A stretch of 64,000 bases of DNA from Acanthochlamys bracteata (taxonomy: Eukaryota > Streptophyta > Magnoliopsida > Pandanales > Velloziaceae): positions 744,001 to 808,000 of the forward strand of contig CM034130.1 in assembly GCA_019914995.1 (NCBI GenBank), read 5' to 3'. This document shows positions 46,079-58,167 of this stretch, piece by piece (position 1 is the stretch's first letter; every line of letters begins with the position of its first letter). The position numbers and the translations under genes are program-made. Below the pieces are notes generated by a model. That model searched no databases. It had not been told where the DNA came from and was given only the letters and a program-made list of their open reading frames with translations.

Positions 46079-48413
46079 TGAACAAGGTAGACGACAACGA
46101 ACGCGAAGAGGAACAAGATCTCGTTGTAAGAGTAGCTGAAACACCAAAGTCATCATCATCAACTTCTCCTAGAGCGAAGGATTGTGAAGTTGTTACTGGG
46201 TTTCGCGACGCAGCTAAGGTGTTCGTCGATGAGTCTGTGAAGCTCTGGTCTATCGCTGCACCGATTGCATTCAACATTTTATGCATCTACGGTCTTAATT
46301 CTAGCACGCAAGTTTTCGTTGGCCATCTGGGAAATCTGGAACTAGATGCGGTTTCTATTGGCCTCTCAGTTGTTTCCAATTTCTCCTTCGGTTTCCTTGT
46401 AATCATTATTACGTCCTTCATTCAAATTTCTTCGATCATTTTTTGCTCGATTTTTTTATTTTGAATTTGAATGATTACAGTTGGGAATGGGGAGTGCGTT
46501 GGAGACGTTATGCGGGCAAGCATTTGGAGCAGGGCAGATTGAAATGCTTGGAGTATACATGCAAAGGTCGTGGATCATTCTAATGGCATCCTGTTTTCTT
46601 CTATTGCCTCTCTATCTCTTTGCGACGCCGATCCTTCGCTTACTCGGGCAAGAACAACCACTTGCAGATCTCGCCGGACACTTCACTCATTTAATAATTC
46701 CCCAAATGTTCTCCCTCGCAATTTTATTTCCAACACAGAAATTTCTCCAATCTCAAAGCAAGGTTAATGCCATGGCATGGTTTGGATTCGTCGCGTTACT
46801 GCTTCACCTTGCAATGCTCGAGTTATTCATCTTCGTATTCGGGTGGGGAATAACTGGAGCTGCAGCAGCATTCAATCTGTCGAACTGGTTCATTGCTATT
46901 GCACAAGTTGTCTATATTGTGAACTGGTGTGATGAAGGGTGGACTGGGTTGTCGTCGGCAGCGTTCAAGGAATTGTGGGCGTTTGTGAAGCTTTCGGTAG
47001 CGTCTGCCGTTATGCTTTGCCTTGAGATTTGGTACATGATGGTGTTGGTTGTGCTCACCGGACACCTAAAAGATGCTGAGATTGCGGTTGGATCTCTTTC
47101 GATATGGTATTCTCAATGAATTTTTCTTTCCTTTTTTATTTCCCAAGTTTCTCAATCAATTGCCATAGGTAGTTTGCTTATCTGTTGTTGAAATAGCTTT
47201 GAGTTTACAGTAAGTTTATCTAGTTAGGAATTTGCTTTCGCCTTCGTTGCAGTATGAACATAAATGGATGGGAAGGCATGATCTTCATTGGACTCAATGC
47301 AGCTGTTGGGTAAGTGACAGACACAGCATTTCTATTCAAGTTGTTCAATCTTTGATGAGTTGTTCCTAAAATGTTGATTACTTCAGTGTACGAGTATCCA
47401 ATGAGCTAGGGTCAGGCAGACCAAGGGCAGCAAAGTATTCAGTTGCTGTAGTTGTGTTCCAATCGCTTGTGATTGGACTTATTGCAATGATCTTCATACT
47501 TGCCAGCCGCAACCATTTTGCTGTGATCTTTACCTCTGACAAGCAATTGCAGCGTGCCGTGGCTGATATTGCATACCTGCTTTCAGTTACCATGGTGCTG
47601 AATAGCATTCAGCCTGTGATATCAGGTAGTTTTAGGAACTTCACTGCATAATTTGAGTTATTTAATAAGTACTTAGTCTCTATGCTAAACAAACTGCAAG
47701 CAAGATTACAAATTTCTTCATTGATTCTAGTTTCTGAGATTGTTATATAAATTAGAACCAAGGAACTTTCATTTTAGCAATAATTCTCGACTGGGTACCT
47801 CAGGAGTTGCTGTTGGGGGTGGATGGCAAGGAACAGTAGCATACATCAATCTAGGCTGCTATTACTTGTTTGGACTTCCGTTTGGGTTTCTCTTAGGTTA
47901 CATCGCCGAATGGGGAGTTGAGGTATGTTCGATCTCTCTGATTTTTTACAGTAACCTTTGAATATGCTTGACAATCAGTTCAGTAACACCAATGACTTGC
48001 AATCAATGTTATGCAATTTCTTGCCTTGGCTTTCATCTTGGACTATCTGTTGTGTTTATCCGGGATGAAGAAAAGGTTGAAAACCATTTACGTTTGTTTC
48101 TAAAATAGATACTTTGAGGTGAGTTTTCTATGGTACTAGGGAATTTGGGCTGGGATGCTTTGCGGAACAACACTTCAGACTTTGATTCTGCTTTATGTTG
48201 TCTGGAAAACAGATTGGAAGAATGAGGTAATAATGTCTCTCATTGTTAATAAAACCCCTTGTAGGCCTTTTTTGCGCAACACTTTTTACTAAATACGTAC
48301 CATTTCCAACTCCATGCATTTTGCAGGCAAAACAAGCTTATGAAAGAGTACGATTATGGGGCGGACAAGAAGATATGGGCAAATCAGAAACACAATACAT
48401 CATTCCTCAGTAG
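46018..48413 (+). CDS. MATE family efflux carrier (DTX, DTX33/DTX35-like clade)
   Basis: This is a proton- or sodium-coupled antiporter of organic molecules. Relatives in this clade sit on vacuolar or plasma membranes and have been tied to flavonoid or chloride movement, so the substrate here is uncertain. Seven exons, 46018-46398, 46481-47106, 47253-47309, 47387-47625, 47804-47922, 48140-48226 and 48327-48413, join in phase into 531 residues. Family marks: GMGSALETLCGQAFGAGQ, then MLGVYMQRSWI; LQSQSKVNAMAW; CMNINGWEGMIFIGLNAAVG; VRVSNELGSGRPRAAKYSV; VAVGGGWQGTVAYINLGCYY; and the tail RLWGGQED. About twelve membrane segments are expected, in two similar halves. The acidic, Ser-rich N-terminus (about 60 residues) is cytosolic. 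The start ATG at 46018 is the first in frame; Met6 is an alternative. A truncated duplicate lies upstream. Confidence 0.94.
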
Positions 48414-48987
48414 CTTAACACATGAATTTACTACTCAAGCAGGTTGAAGCTAAGCCTTTTTTCCTGCATTACACCGTTGCTCCATGTAACGTTTGGTTCC
48501 TGTAAAGTGCCTCAAGAGAATTAATGGATTAGCTTTTAGATAGAGAGATTTTTGTGAATAGAGTTTTAGAGCACAAACATTCATTCATGGCTTTGTCGTC
48601 CCTCTCATGGGGAGTCCACTTTTCTAATGTAGTTATTATTATCAGCAGAATAGTTTCTAAGGGCATGTTTTAATGAGACCGAGGTCCGTGGTTTCAGATT
48701 TTAATTTTGAATCACTTTACTTAATACTATTTTAATTTAATTTATTTTTCACACCAAATTTTATAACTTATTTTTAAAACAAAATTTATTTTTTTAATTT
48801 TCAGCAGACTCCGAATTTTTTTGTTTCTGAGGGGACAGCGAAAGTCAAAACTGAAAAAAGAAAAAGAAAAATCCTTTTAATAACCATAAAGAAATATTCG
48901 AATTTTATTTAAATATAAATATAAAATTTAAGATTAAAACTTGTACATAAAGAACTTTTAACGTTTGTATTTTGTAAGAGATAAAAC

Positions 48988-49745
48988 CAGTGTTTTAAAA
49001 TCCAACCCGACCCGGCCGGGTCAACCCAAAATCCGGTAACTCGGCACGATTCCGGGTTGGATTAGCAGCAGAACCCGGTATGCAACAAACCCGATAAAAT
49101 CCGATCGACCCGACCAGTTTTTGAATAATCCGGTCACCCGATACAATGGGTTGACCCGGTATGATTATTAAAAAATTAAAATATGATCGCTCTTTGAGTT
49201 ATTTTGCTGCTTCAAATCATTTCTGTTAAGTTTTTAATCCTCCGTCTCCCTAAACGGTTAATCTATTTTTTAGCTGTCGTTCTCGACGCCGATCATTGCT
49301 ACTGCTATCACGCTCTATTGATTGTCGTCGAACCATCTCTACTCTGCTAATCCTTACTATATATATTATATATATAAAGCGATAAATAGTTATACATAAT
49401 TATATATAACGTAGCTAATTGTAATGTTTAAAATATTAAGATTCTTTTATATTTTGAACTTTTTGGTTATTGTCTTGATTCTTGAAAACTATTGCTTCAA
49501 AAATGAAAGATGTAACTTCAAAAAATATATTTAATATTTATTATATATAATCATGTTTTAAAAAATTTTAAATAGCTACTACAGTAAATATTATATAATA
49601 TATATACTATATTTATAATATTAATATTTATTTAATAGACCCGATTTGACCTAGTGGGTCAACCCGGTGACTCGGTGAGTTAACCGGTAATCCGGTGACC
49701 CGATAAGATTCCGGGTCAACCACCGGGTTGGTTTTAACAACACCG
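48988..49745. mobile_element. hAT-like MITE with 8-bp target-site duplication
   Basis: The element is 758 bases long. The left end reads CAGTGTTTTAAAATCCAACC. The right end complemented reads CGGTGTTGTTAAAACCAACC. GATAAAAC flanks it directly on both sides (48980-48987 and 49746-49753), the 8-base duplication made by hAT transposases. Both ends are dense in CCGG/ACCCGG/GGGTCAACC motifs, complementary over roughly 150 bases. The centre is AT-rich with no open frame. It is non-autonomous and would fold into a long hairpin. Confidence 0.8.
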
Positions 49746-50432
49746 GATAAAACTACCTAAGTTATTCAATGCAATTTATAAAGAAAAACAAGACTTTTTC
49801 ATTTAATACTTGCTCACAACAAATTTTAAAACTTCTATCTACTATTTCGTGTTTAGTTTAATTTCGCTGGCAATATACTTTTTCTATAAATCAATTTTAT
49901 TTTTCAAACAATAAAACATAAAATAGTGAATTTTTATATAATATTAAGGTTTAAAGAAAATACATGTTTGAAAGAGAAAGTCAAGAAATAAATATTTTTT
50001 TATTAAGATGTGTTTATTTATATTTAAATTTTTTTTTATCAAAAAATTATCAAATTCATTTTTAATAGAAAATAGATACAAAAGTTAATTTAACTTTTTG
50101 TAAAACTTTTATCTTTAAAACTCAAATTTTAAAACAAAAAATTTTAGACTTTTCGAATAGATGATCGTTAGATCGATTCGAACGGTTCGGTTCGAGTTTG
50201 ACACTAATATTTTAAATTGATACAATTCAAGCCATTAGTTGAACTTCAATATTGTAGAAAAAGTTTACGTTGTAATTGGAGTTCAATTGCATAAAATAAG
50301 TTTTAAAAAAATAAACAATTTTATGTAGTTATAATTGAATAAAAAATCTTTTTTGTTTAATTATTTAGAAATAAATTTGCATTCAAGAAAACTAAATTTC
50401 ATGTTCTTTCTAATGATGGGATTGTTAGGAGT

Positions 50433-50894
50433 ATAAGTGCAAAAACAGGCAGGCCGGACCAGCCCGGTCCAGTTTCATTTCTCATGATCCGGCTCGGCTC
50501 ATTTATCCGAATTATATTTTTATTTTATATAAAAAATAGAATTTAAAAATTATTTTTAAGATAAAAAAATAAATATTTTTATTTTTAAAATTTATTTTTA
50601 GTAATATAAAATTTTTTTATTAAACTTGATCTGGTCAACGATCAATGTTGATCAAATCAACTATTAATATTGACCGGTCAACGTTGAACGGTCAACATTG
50701 AACGGTCAATATGAACAGTATCCGGACGGGCGGGCTGTCCGGCAGGCCAATATAATCGGCTTATCCTGTCCGTTGGACCGTGCCAGGCTGGCTCCGGTCC
50801 TATCACTGTTCGTCGGGCCGAGCGGGCCGATGATCAGGCCAACTAACCGTGCCGCGGGCCGATCCGTTTAGTCCGGTCTATTTTTACACCTCTA
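50433..50894. mobile_element. hAT-like MITE with 8-9-bp target-site duplication
   Basis: The element is 462 bases long. The left end is TAAGTGCAAAAACAGGC, and the right end complemented is TAGAGGTGTAAAAATAGACC. GTTAGGAGT is repeated directly at the edges (50424-50432 and 50895-50903). GC-rich arms (GGCCGGACC, CGGGCCGA) bracket an AT-rich core, and a short internal tandem of CGGTCAACGTTGAA-type units lies at about 50675-50710. No coding capacity. The ends differ from those of 48988-49745, so the two belong to different families. Confidence 0.75.
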
Positions 50895-51995
50895 GTTAGG
50901 AGTTGCTTTTATTTTTTTTATAAATAAACATGTTTTTTTTAGTTATAAAAAATAATAATTATATAAAGATTTAATATTATAATTTAAATATAATTAATTT
51001 TAAAAAAATAATTAAAAAATATTGTAGAAAATTTTAGGAAATAAAATGTTGAAATATAAAGCCAGACGAATCCTATATTTGTAGAGCACAAATCAAGGGG
51101 ACGTTTACCAAATGATTATAAAAATAAATTTAAATAAAAATATTTATTTTTTATATAAATAAGTTTTTAAATATTTATAAAATATAATAAAATTTTATTT
51201 AAAAAATACAAAATATTTATTTGAATGATAAGTGTTTTTTAAACGCGATGGCTAACGTCCACCGGGAGTTCCTTGCTATCCAAAACAGGAATAAACGTCA
51301 GAGCAGGGAAATGCAACTAGATTTTGCAGCAATCAAGTACAAGTTTTAAATCTCCCCTTTATTATTTTCATTATCTTGCACATGAACTGAGTACTCCGCC
51401 GTTTAAAATTGTAGCGCTTGTTATATAGAATCACTAATTCCTAACTAAAAATTCATACCATCTTTAAACTACAATATCTTAACCGTTCATATTGAAGTTA
51501 TAAGTCGGTTAATGATCTATTACATAATGTAGAAGCGAGAGATTTAACTCAAATTGTACATGAAAATTACTACCCGAATACAGCATGTATTATGTCAATA
51601 TATCTATAACATACTACAAATATTGCAATAAACATATAGTTCTACATTAAATAATTATAAAGTATTATTCATAAACTCATTCTTTTTAATTTAAATCCGT
51701 CAGAAAGAATAAAACGTTACTGATCGCTTAAAACTTTCCAGCGCATGCTGCATGTATTTTTGTACAAGAACCTTAAATGAGACGAGATTTGTAGTTGGGA
51801 GGTTTACTAGCAAATGCAGGAAGGGCATTGACTGACATACACCAACCATGTAATGGACTCCATTAATGCCCACCTCTCTTTCCTCCAACTGTAACCAAAG
51901 CTTCTTCTCATCTCATAAATAAATACAACCCAGCTCGATCTCCATCTTCATCAATCCAATCAAAAACTTCATCGATCCTTCACTGATCATAACCC

Positions 51996-54073
51996 ATGGC
52001 CATTGAAAGCATGATGAACAATCAAACTCAAGAAAACACCAGCAAGCCAGAATCATTACCGATGCCTTCACAGACGGTGAAGGTCACCGGAAAGACGAGA
52101 GTGTCACCGGCTAACTCAATCGACAAACCTGATTGTCCTTTGATCACATTTGATACGCCCTACATTACATTCTACTACAACCAGAAGCTGATTCTTTACA
52201 AACTTGATAATGAGAAACAGTTTGAGGAAGTAGTGGAGAAGTTGAAGCAAGGATTGGGGTTGGTGCTAGAAGAGTTTTATCCGTTGGCGGGGAAGTTGAA
52301 GCAAGACGACGACGGAGCTTTGGTTGTTGAGTGTAAAGGAGAGAGCGTGCAGGGTGCTGAAGTAATTGAAGCAGTGCTAGAGGAGGATGTTTCGCTAGAA
52401 GACCTCGCCGAGAACGGCGATGCGTCGGGGATTCTGAAAGAGCTGGTGCCATATAATGGTGTTATGAACCTCGAGGGACTTCACCGCCCTCTGCTCGCCG
52501 TTCAGGTCAGTCATCTCTTCAATAAGCATACATATTTGCTCCGGATTTGACAGCACTACCAAAATATCTGATTAGTGTCTAAAACCTGGGAATGAATTTC
52601 TGATCATTCTTGTCGGTAACTATCAATGCATCATGGCATCAACGATAACTTCTTGACCAAAGTTTTATTGTTTGGGATTAGCTGTTGCGCATCGATTTCC
52701 TTGGAACTCTTTCAAGCTGAACGGTGAATGCCACTCATAGTTGGAGTAAAACTTTAGAAACCAGACGCTAAAGACATTGATGAGCTGAGACAACTAGGCA
52801 AATGCTTTTGATTGTTTCCACCACGTGTGTAAGATATCTGTTAGAATCGCTGTGGTTTAAAAATTGGGTTTATAAAAACAAATTAAAAACTAACTTACTT
52901 TAAAAAGTTATTAAAAATTAATGCAGTTATTTATTTATTTTTATTAAAATAAATTTAGAATGACGTTTATTAATACATAATTGTCGACAAGAAATTTCTA
53001 AAATAAGTTATTATAAATGTAAGAATTCTTATGATTTACTTTTTGAGAAAAACTGAATTTAAAAAAACACGTGCTTTCTGCCTACTAAATTACAAATTAC
53101 AGTCTGATTTTAATTTCTAAAACAAGATTACAAAAGCTTGTTTTAACAAACCTTATCTTTCTTTGACTATTGGACGCAGTTCACAAAATTGAAGGACGGC
53201 ATTGCAATCGGTTGCGCGTTCAACCACGCGATCCTCGACGGAAATTCCACGTGGCACTTCATGTCTTCATGGGCTTCAGCCACGTCAGCATCATCCTCTA
53301 CTTCTTCTTCTCCTGGGCCTATCCACGATCGTTTTCAAGTCCGGCCCGTTAAAATCCCTCTCACTCTCCCTGCGTCAGCAGAAGCCCATGAACTCGCCGA
53401 CCCAAACCGCCCACCAAAACCTCTTCGCGCCAAACTTTTCTCCTTCTCTGCTGCTGCAGTTCAACATCTCAAGTCTACTGCAAACAACAACATCAATGAC
53501 GACAACAACAACCGTACGTTTTCAACATTTCAATCTCTCGGTGCGCACATGTGGAAATCGATCTCTCGTGCTCGAGGATTACCACCAGATGTACCTACGG
53601 TTTTCGCCATTTTTGCTGATTGCCGTCAGCGCATGGACCCTCCGCTCCCTTACACTTACTTTGGGAACCTTATTCAAGCCGTGTTCACTGCAACAGCAGC
53701 CGGACTACTTGCCGCAAACCCACTAAGTTTCAGCGCGGAACTTCTTCAGAAAGCTATAGATATGCACGATTCAAAAGCTATACTCAAACGGTTAGAAGAG
53801 TACGAAGCGAACCCGAAGCTGTTCCATTACTCAGATGCAGGGTTTAATCCTGTTGCTGTCGGGAGTTCACCGAGGTTTAAGGTTTATGATGTCGATTTTG
53901 GGTTCGGGAAACCAGCGAGGGTTAGAAGTGGAGCGAATAACAAGTTTGATGGAATGATTTATTTGTACCCTGGTAGAGATGGTGATGGCAGCATTGACGT
54001 TGAGCTCACGCTTGATGGTGAAGCCATGGCCAAGTTGGAGAAAGATGAAGAGTTCCTCGGTGTTCTCGGATGA
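51996..54073 (+). CDS. BAHD acyltransferase, DCR-like
   Basis: BAHD enzymes transfer acyl groups from CoA thioesters to alcohols or amines in the cytosol. Arabidopsis DCR is needed for cutin polyester assembly, and this protein resembles it along its length. Exons 51996-52505 and 53180-54073 give 467 residues. The catalytic HXXXDG motif is His186-Asp190-Gly191 (FNHAILDGNSTWHFMSSW). The structural DFGWG motif is DFGFG at 409-413, the Phe form also recalled for DCR. Other matches include ITFYYNQKLILYKL, NLEGLHRPLLAVQ, the intron at this Gln, and SGANNKFDGMIYLYPG. Just after the catalytic block the protein has a Ser/Thr-rich run (SATSASSSTSSSPG), where relatives usually have a WxEI-type helix. 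It lacks the Gly/Asn/His-rich tail I recall for Arabidopsis DCR. Substrate not known. Confidence 0.92.
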
Positions 54074-57000
54074 TCAGCTTCATTGTGGCAGGCATATATT
54101 GCATGCTTTGTTATTTGTTCATGTTTAATCAGGTTCTTATTTATTGCTTTGGAGTAATTCTTATGTGATATTTTTAATTTGTTGGTTTCATTTGTAGTCT
54201 CCTCTACTTTGTTAAGTGGCAATGCAATATCTGAACACTTATATGTGAAGCATAAATTTATCATGACAATGAAGAGTGAAATGATTTATATCTGTGTCTT
54301 TCTTTATTGTTGTGAAACTCAACAAACTAACCTGGCTCAATATAACCCATTAGCATCTGGCCCCGCCCACGATCACTTCAACAGATCACTATGAAAGAAT
54401 TCCTGGTTCAAAATGAGTCCCCCATGCCCATGTATTCAATATTAGTAACTGCTCCCTGGGCCCATATTCTTTATTAAACTATAATACCCGACCCAATTCG
54501 TTGTCATCAACTTGCAGTTAACGTGAGCTAGTTGTGATTTGAAGCTTGAGATCGATTGGTTTAGTGGGAGTTAAATAGAAGCTTTCGTTCTGTAATAAGG
54601 TACTGGATTTTGATTTACATGCGTTTGATTTTGTGCTATGTTTTTCTACTACAAATATTCACTCTGAATTTTGAGAAACATCATCTCTCACTTTTGGTTT
54701 AAGAGAAATGTTAATAGCAACACAATGAGAATATCCTCTTGATCATTTATAGGCCATACTGAGATGATTTTTGATGGAAATTTGTTATGAACCGAAGGTT
54801 ATTTATGTCTTGTCACTTTGTTTTCCCACCTAGTGAGCATGAGAACCTCTTTAAACAGCCTGTGTACTGTGAGATTAACAAGGAAATGCGGTATGAAGAT
54901 GTCAATTCTGCTGAGGATAAGGATGTTTAAGAAAACTGAAGAAGAAGTTTGAAAGGTGAAACTGGCATAGACTTCATGGGATGGAGCTCTTGAGGGGAAG
55001 TTTTAACTCAATGGAGTTTGGTGGGCATAAGTGAAAGCAGCAGTTTTATGTTTGATAATAAATGCATTTTTTAAGAGTGTAAAGCACAGATTTTAAGGTC
55101 AACTAGTAAGATGTAATTCTAATAATATTTGACCAATTCTTCATGGCACGAACTCAAGTCAACCATCTACTTGTACCAATTGCCCTTGTTTCCTTAAGGG
55201 CACTACCCACCTTGACTTTAGCATATTTTACCACCAATTATTTAACTGCTGCTTACATGTTCCAATTTGGGTTGATCTTTTTGAGCATTTTACTAAGCAC
55301 TTCAATTAGGCTAGTTCTGCACCTCAATGTGGCATTTTCTGATGACCGTATCTAAATGCTGGTATAGAATGTCAAACTGTTGACCATGATATATACAGCC
55401 TAGTGAAGTACATTGATGTGCCTTGAACACTTTGTCGGTGTACATATTATTATGCTTAATGCTTTAGAAAGGCAGATATGCATGGAAGTACATTTCATTT
55501 GTTTTGTATTAGTGTTGCATGTAGATGAGATTGTCAGAAAGATGTTGTGAGTGACAGACAAAGTAGTACATATACATGCAGACATATGTGGATGTATGTC
55601 ATCTTCTTTTCTTTTTTGCTATCTGAGATATGAGTGTGCTACAGAGTGAGATCTGCTACCACTTAAATCCACCTCTCTTTTATTTTATATTAGCTTTTCT
55701 CATTAACTTGTGCTCTATGCTTTAGAATTTTAAAATTCAATACAATGTCTATGTGGCAGCAATCTGTTGACAGACAAGTGGGAACTTCAGACCATTCACT
55801 CGGTTGAAAGATGTTTTGGCTGGTGGCAATCAACAATTTCCCCTCTGAGCCAAAGCGCCTTTGTTTCCAATCGTGTAGATTGTCAATACTGTTGATGACA
55901 ATTTGATGAAGCTGATGATGATGAAACCATAGGTTAAATGTAGTAGCGGTCGCCAGGCTTGCTTAATTATGTATGTAATGGTGTGGTTGAGGACAGTTAG
56001 TAATCTTGTATGAGTGCTTCATATTGATTTAATTTGATGCAGACAAAGCCTTAGGTTGTATATAGTATTAAGTGTTGGTATGCATGTATAGGTTTCTGTT
56101 ATTAATTATTTAATTTGAGTGAAGCAGTGATCTGTGTTTATCTGTTCATATTTATTATTCAGTAATTAGAACGCACGCCGATAACAGTAGGTCAAGAGGT
56201 TGAGAAAATTAACAATTGCTTCTCATCTGAGGTTCTCCGATGGCCTTGGCCAGGGAGTTCTTCTTGTTTACAGGCACCAAGGCAGGTACAGCTTATTGGT
56301 GGAGGATATCACAGAAGCTGGAACTGGAGAGTACTTAGCAAAGAGAGCCACATTCCTTTTCTTGAATTCTGATTGGTAGTTGGATGGTCCAGCTCAATAT
56401 GAGTTTCTGGTTGATACTTGGTAGTGATATCTCTCCTTCCCCTTAGTTTTTTGTATATGGAAGTTGGCGGCAGACTTGCCATCTATAAAGTGACAGAATG
56501 ATTGAGCCATTATCTTGAATAAATGAGTATCAGTACAGTTTATACGGTTGTACTCTATTATTGGTGCTGCCGAACTTGTATCATCTATCGTTATGCCCTC
56601 TCTTCAGATGTTTCTCTTTGTAGTTACATTCATGCAAATGTCACTAGTAGAATTTTTATTTTCTGTAAATGCATTTAATAGAAGTCTCACACCACAGAAG
56701 GAAGACCAAAAGCAAGAACCTATGGAGGGATCAATCAACTGGGAATGCCGAAGGTTGCTCGTGAGCAGGTTGGTTTGTTAATTTGCACAAATTGAAAGCA
56801 AAATACCAGTAATGCATGTTTTCAACCAACAAGAGGAATTTTACATATGCTTTTGCTTCTGGCATCGGCACCCACATACATAGGAATTGTGTGTGTAAGA
56901 TTGTTTTGTTAGATACGGTTGTTTGCCAATACTACGCATGGACAAGTAGCAGCGCCCACTAGGACCGGGGAATTGGACACTAACATAGGGCCGTCTGAGA

Positions 57001-58167
57001 ATACTTATATAAAATAAATTTTTTTTTACATAAAAATTTTTTTTATATTTTCTGAAATTTTAAATATTTATAAAATATATATTTAAAAATATGAAATGAA
57101 AAATTAAAAAAATATATTTGAAGATCGCAATTCCAAAACGCTAATGGCCAATGGACCATAAACAACCTATTCAGAAAAAGAAAACTATCAGCATTTGAAG
57201 AGATTCTTCTCAAAAAAACCAAGCTGTAGGACGCTTCTCCTTTCTATATTCTCTTCGTTAGGTTTGAAGCTTTCCTGTGAACCACCTTGTTTTTGGTTAA
57301 ACTTTATTCATCAATCTTTTTGTCATTCCGTACTCGACCCTGTAATGTAAGATGTTCGTTGCACGTGGAAAAGGATTTTATTCTTTTTGTTCCCCTATCA
57401 CTCGAGACTCTGTTAAAATTAGAATTTAAAAAAATCCAGCAGCTCGGGTTTCATAAAATTTTCTTATTTATTTTTATTTTTACTAATTTATCATTTAATT
57501 TTAACGGTTCTATCAAACATAACATGCACCTATCCTAATTAAAATTTTCAATAACATACCACTTGTCGTAACCCAAGAGTAAGACATCTAACCTTTAATT
57601 ATTTCTTAAGAAGTTAATACTATGGATCCCGTGTTCAAGCAAAACATAAATCTCTATTAAATATTAATCATTATCCAAATCAGCTACACTTGCTACTGTC
57701 GTGTTTCGCCAATTCTGAAATGATGCCTACTATTGAAAATAGACTATCTAGTCGACCTATATTGCAAATAAGTAGCAGTATTTGCTAGTGTGGTCCTTAG
57801 TAACAGACGCACGAGTGGGTGCACATACCCGTAAAGATCATAAGCCACTTATTTTATCATTCCCGCATCCGAGAACACGGAAACAACGGCCAGGATTTCT
57901 TTTAGGTCTCCAATCAACGGCTGTGATTGTTTCAGTCAATCGATTGAATTGAATTTACACGCCTGTATGCTAGTGCTTTTCGCTCGAAGAATTTTTCTGG
58001 CGTGTTTGACCTTCGCGGTTGTCTCTCTCCCCTCTTCTCTCTATCCATTTTTCTTTGAGAGAGCTGAGATTTTCAGGAGAGCTTATAGAAGGGAAAATCA
58101 AGGATGGATTTAGAGCTATGAATTAAGAAAATTTGACCTGAAAGTTGGGATTCACGAGAACGAGAAG
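54074..58167. other. Gene-free interval of mostly ordinary base composition
   Basis: About 4 kb. The first 200-300 bases are DCR-like 3'UTR. From 54480 to 56800 the DNA is less AT-rich than other intergenic DNA here, yet no exon chain or known family is seen. Isolated open stretches (for example near 54838-54930 and 56190-56380) are unrecognised. 56995-57130 is an AT-rich MITE-like patch. The last 300 bases are the probable promoter and leader of the next gene, with CT-rich leader sequence near 58020-58060. Confidence 0.4.

Larger units (their letters stand above)
48414..51995. other. Transposon-rich intergenic region upstream of the DCR-like gene
   Basis: MATE 3'UTR occupies the first few hundred bases. 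Two hAT-like MITEs follow (48988-49745 and 50433-50894), with AT-rich DNA between and after them, including a MITE-like opening near 51106. The last 500 bases of ordinary composition form the probable promoter of the DCR-like gene. The minus-strand open frame at 51700-51888 lies in this promoter and is not supported as a gene. Confidence 0.6.

Noticed and set aside
55143-55355. Seventy-codon hydrophobic open frame in the 54-58 kb interval
   Set aside because: No family resemblance, no neighbouring exon and no promoter-like context; probably chance.
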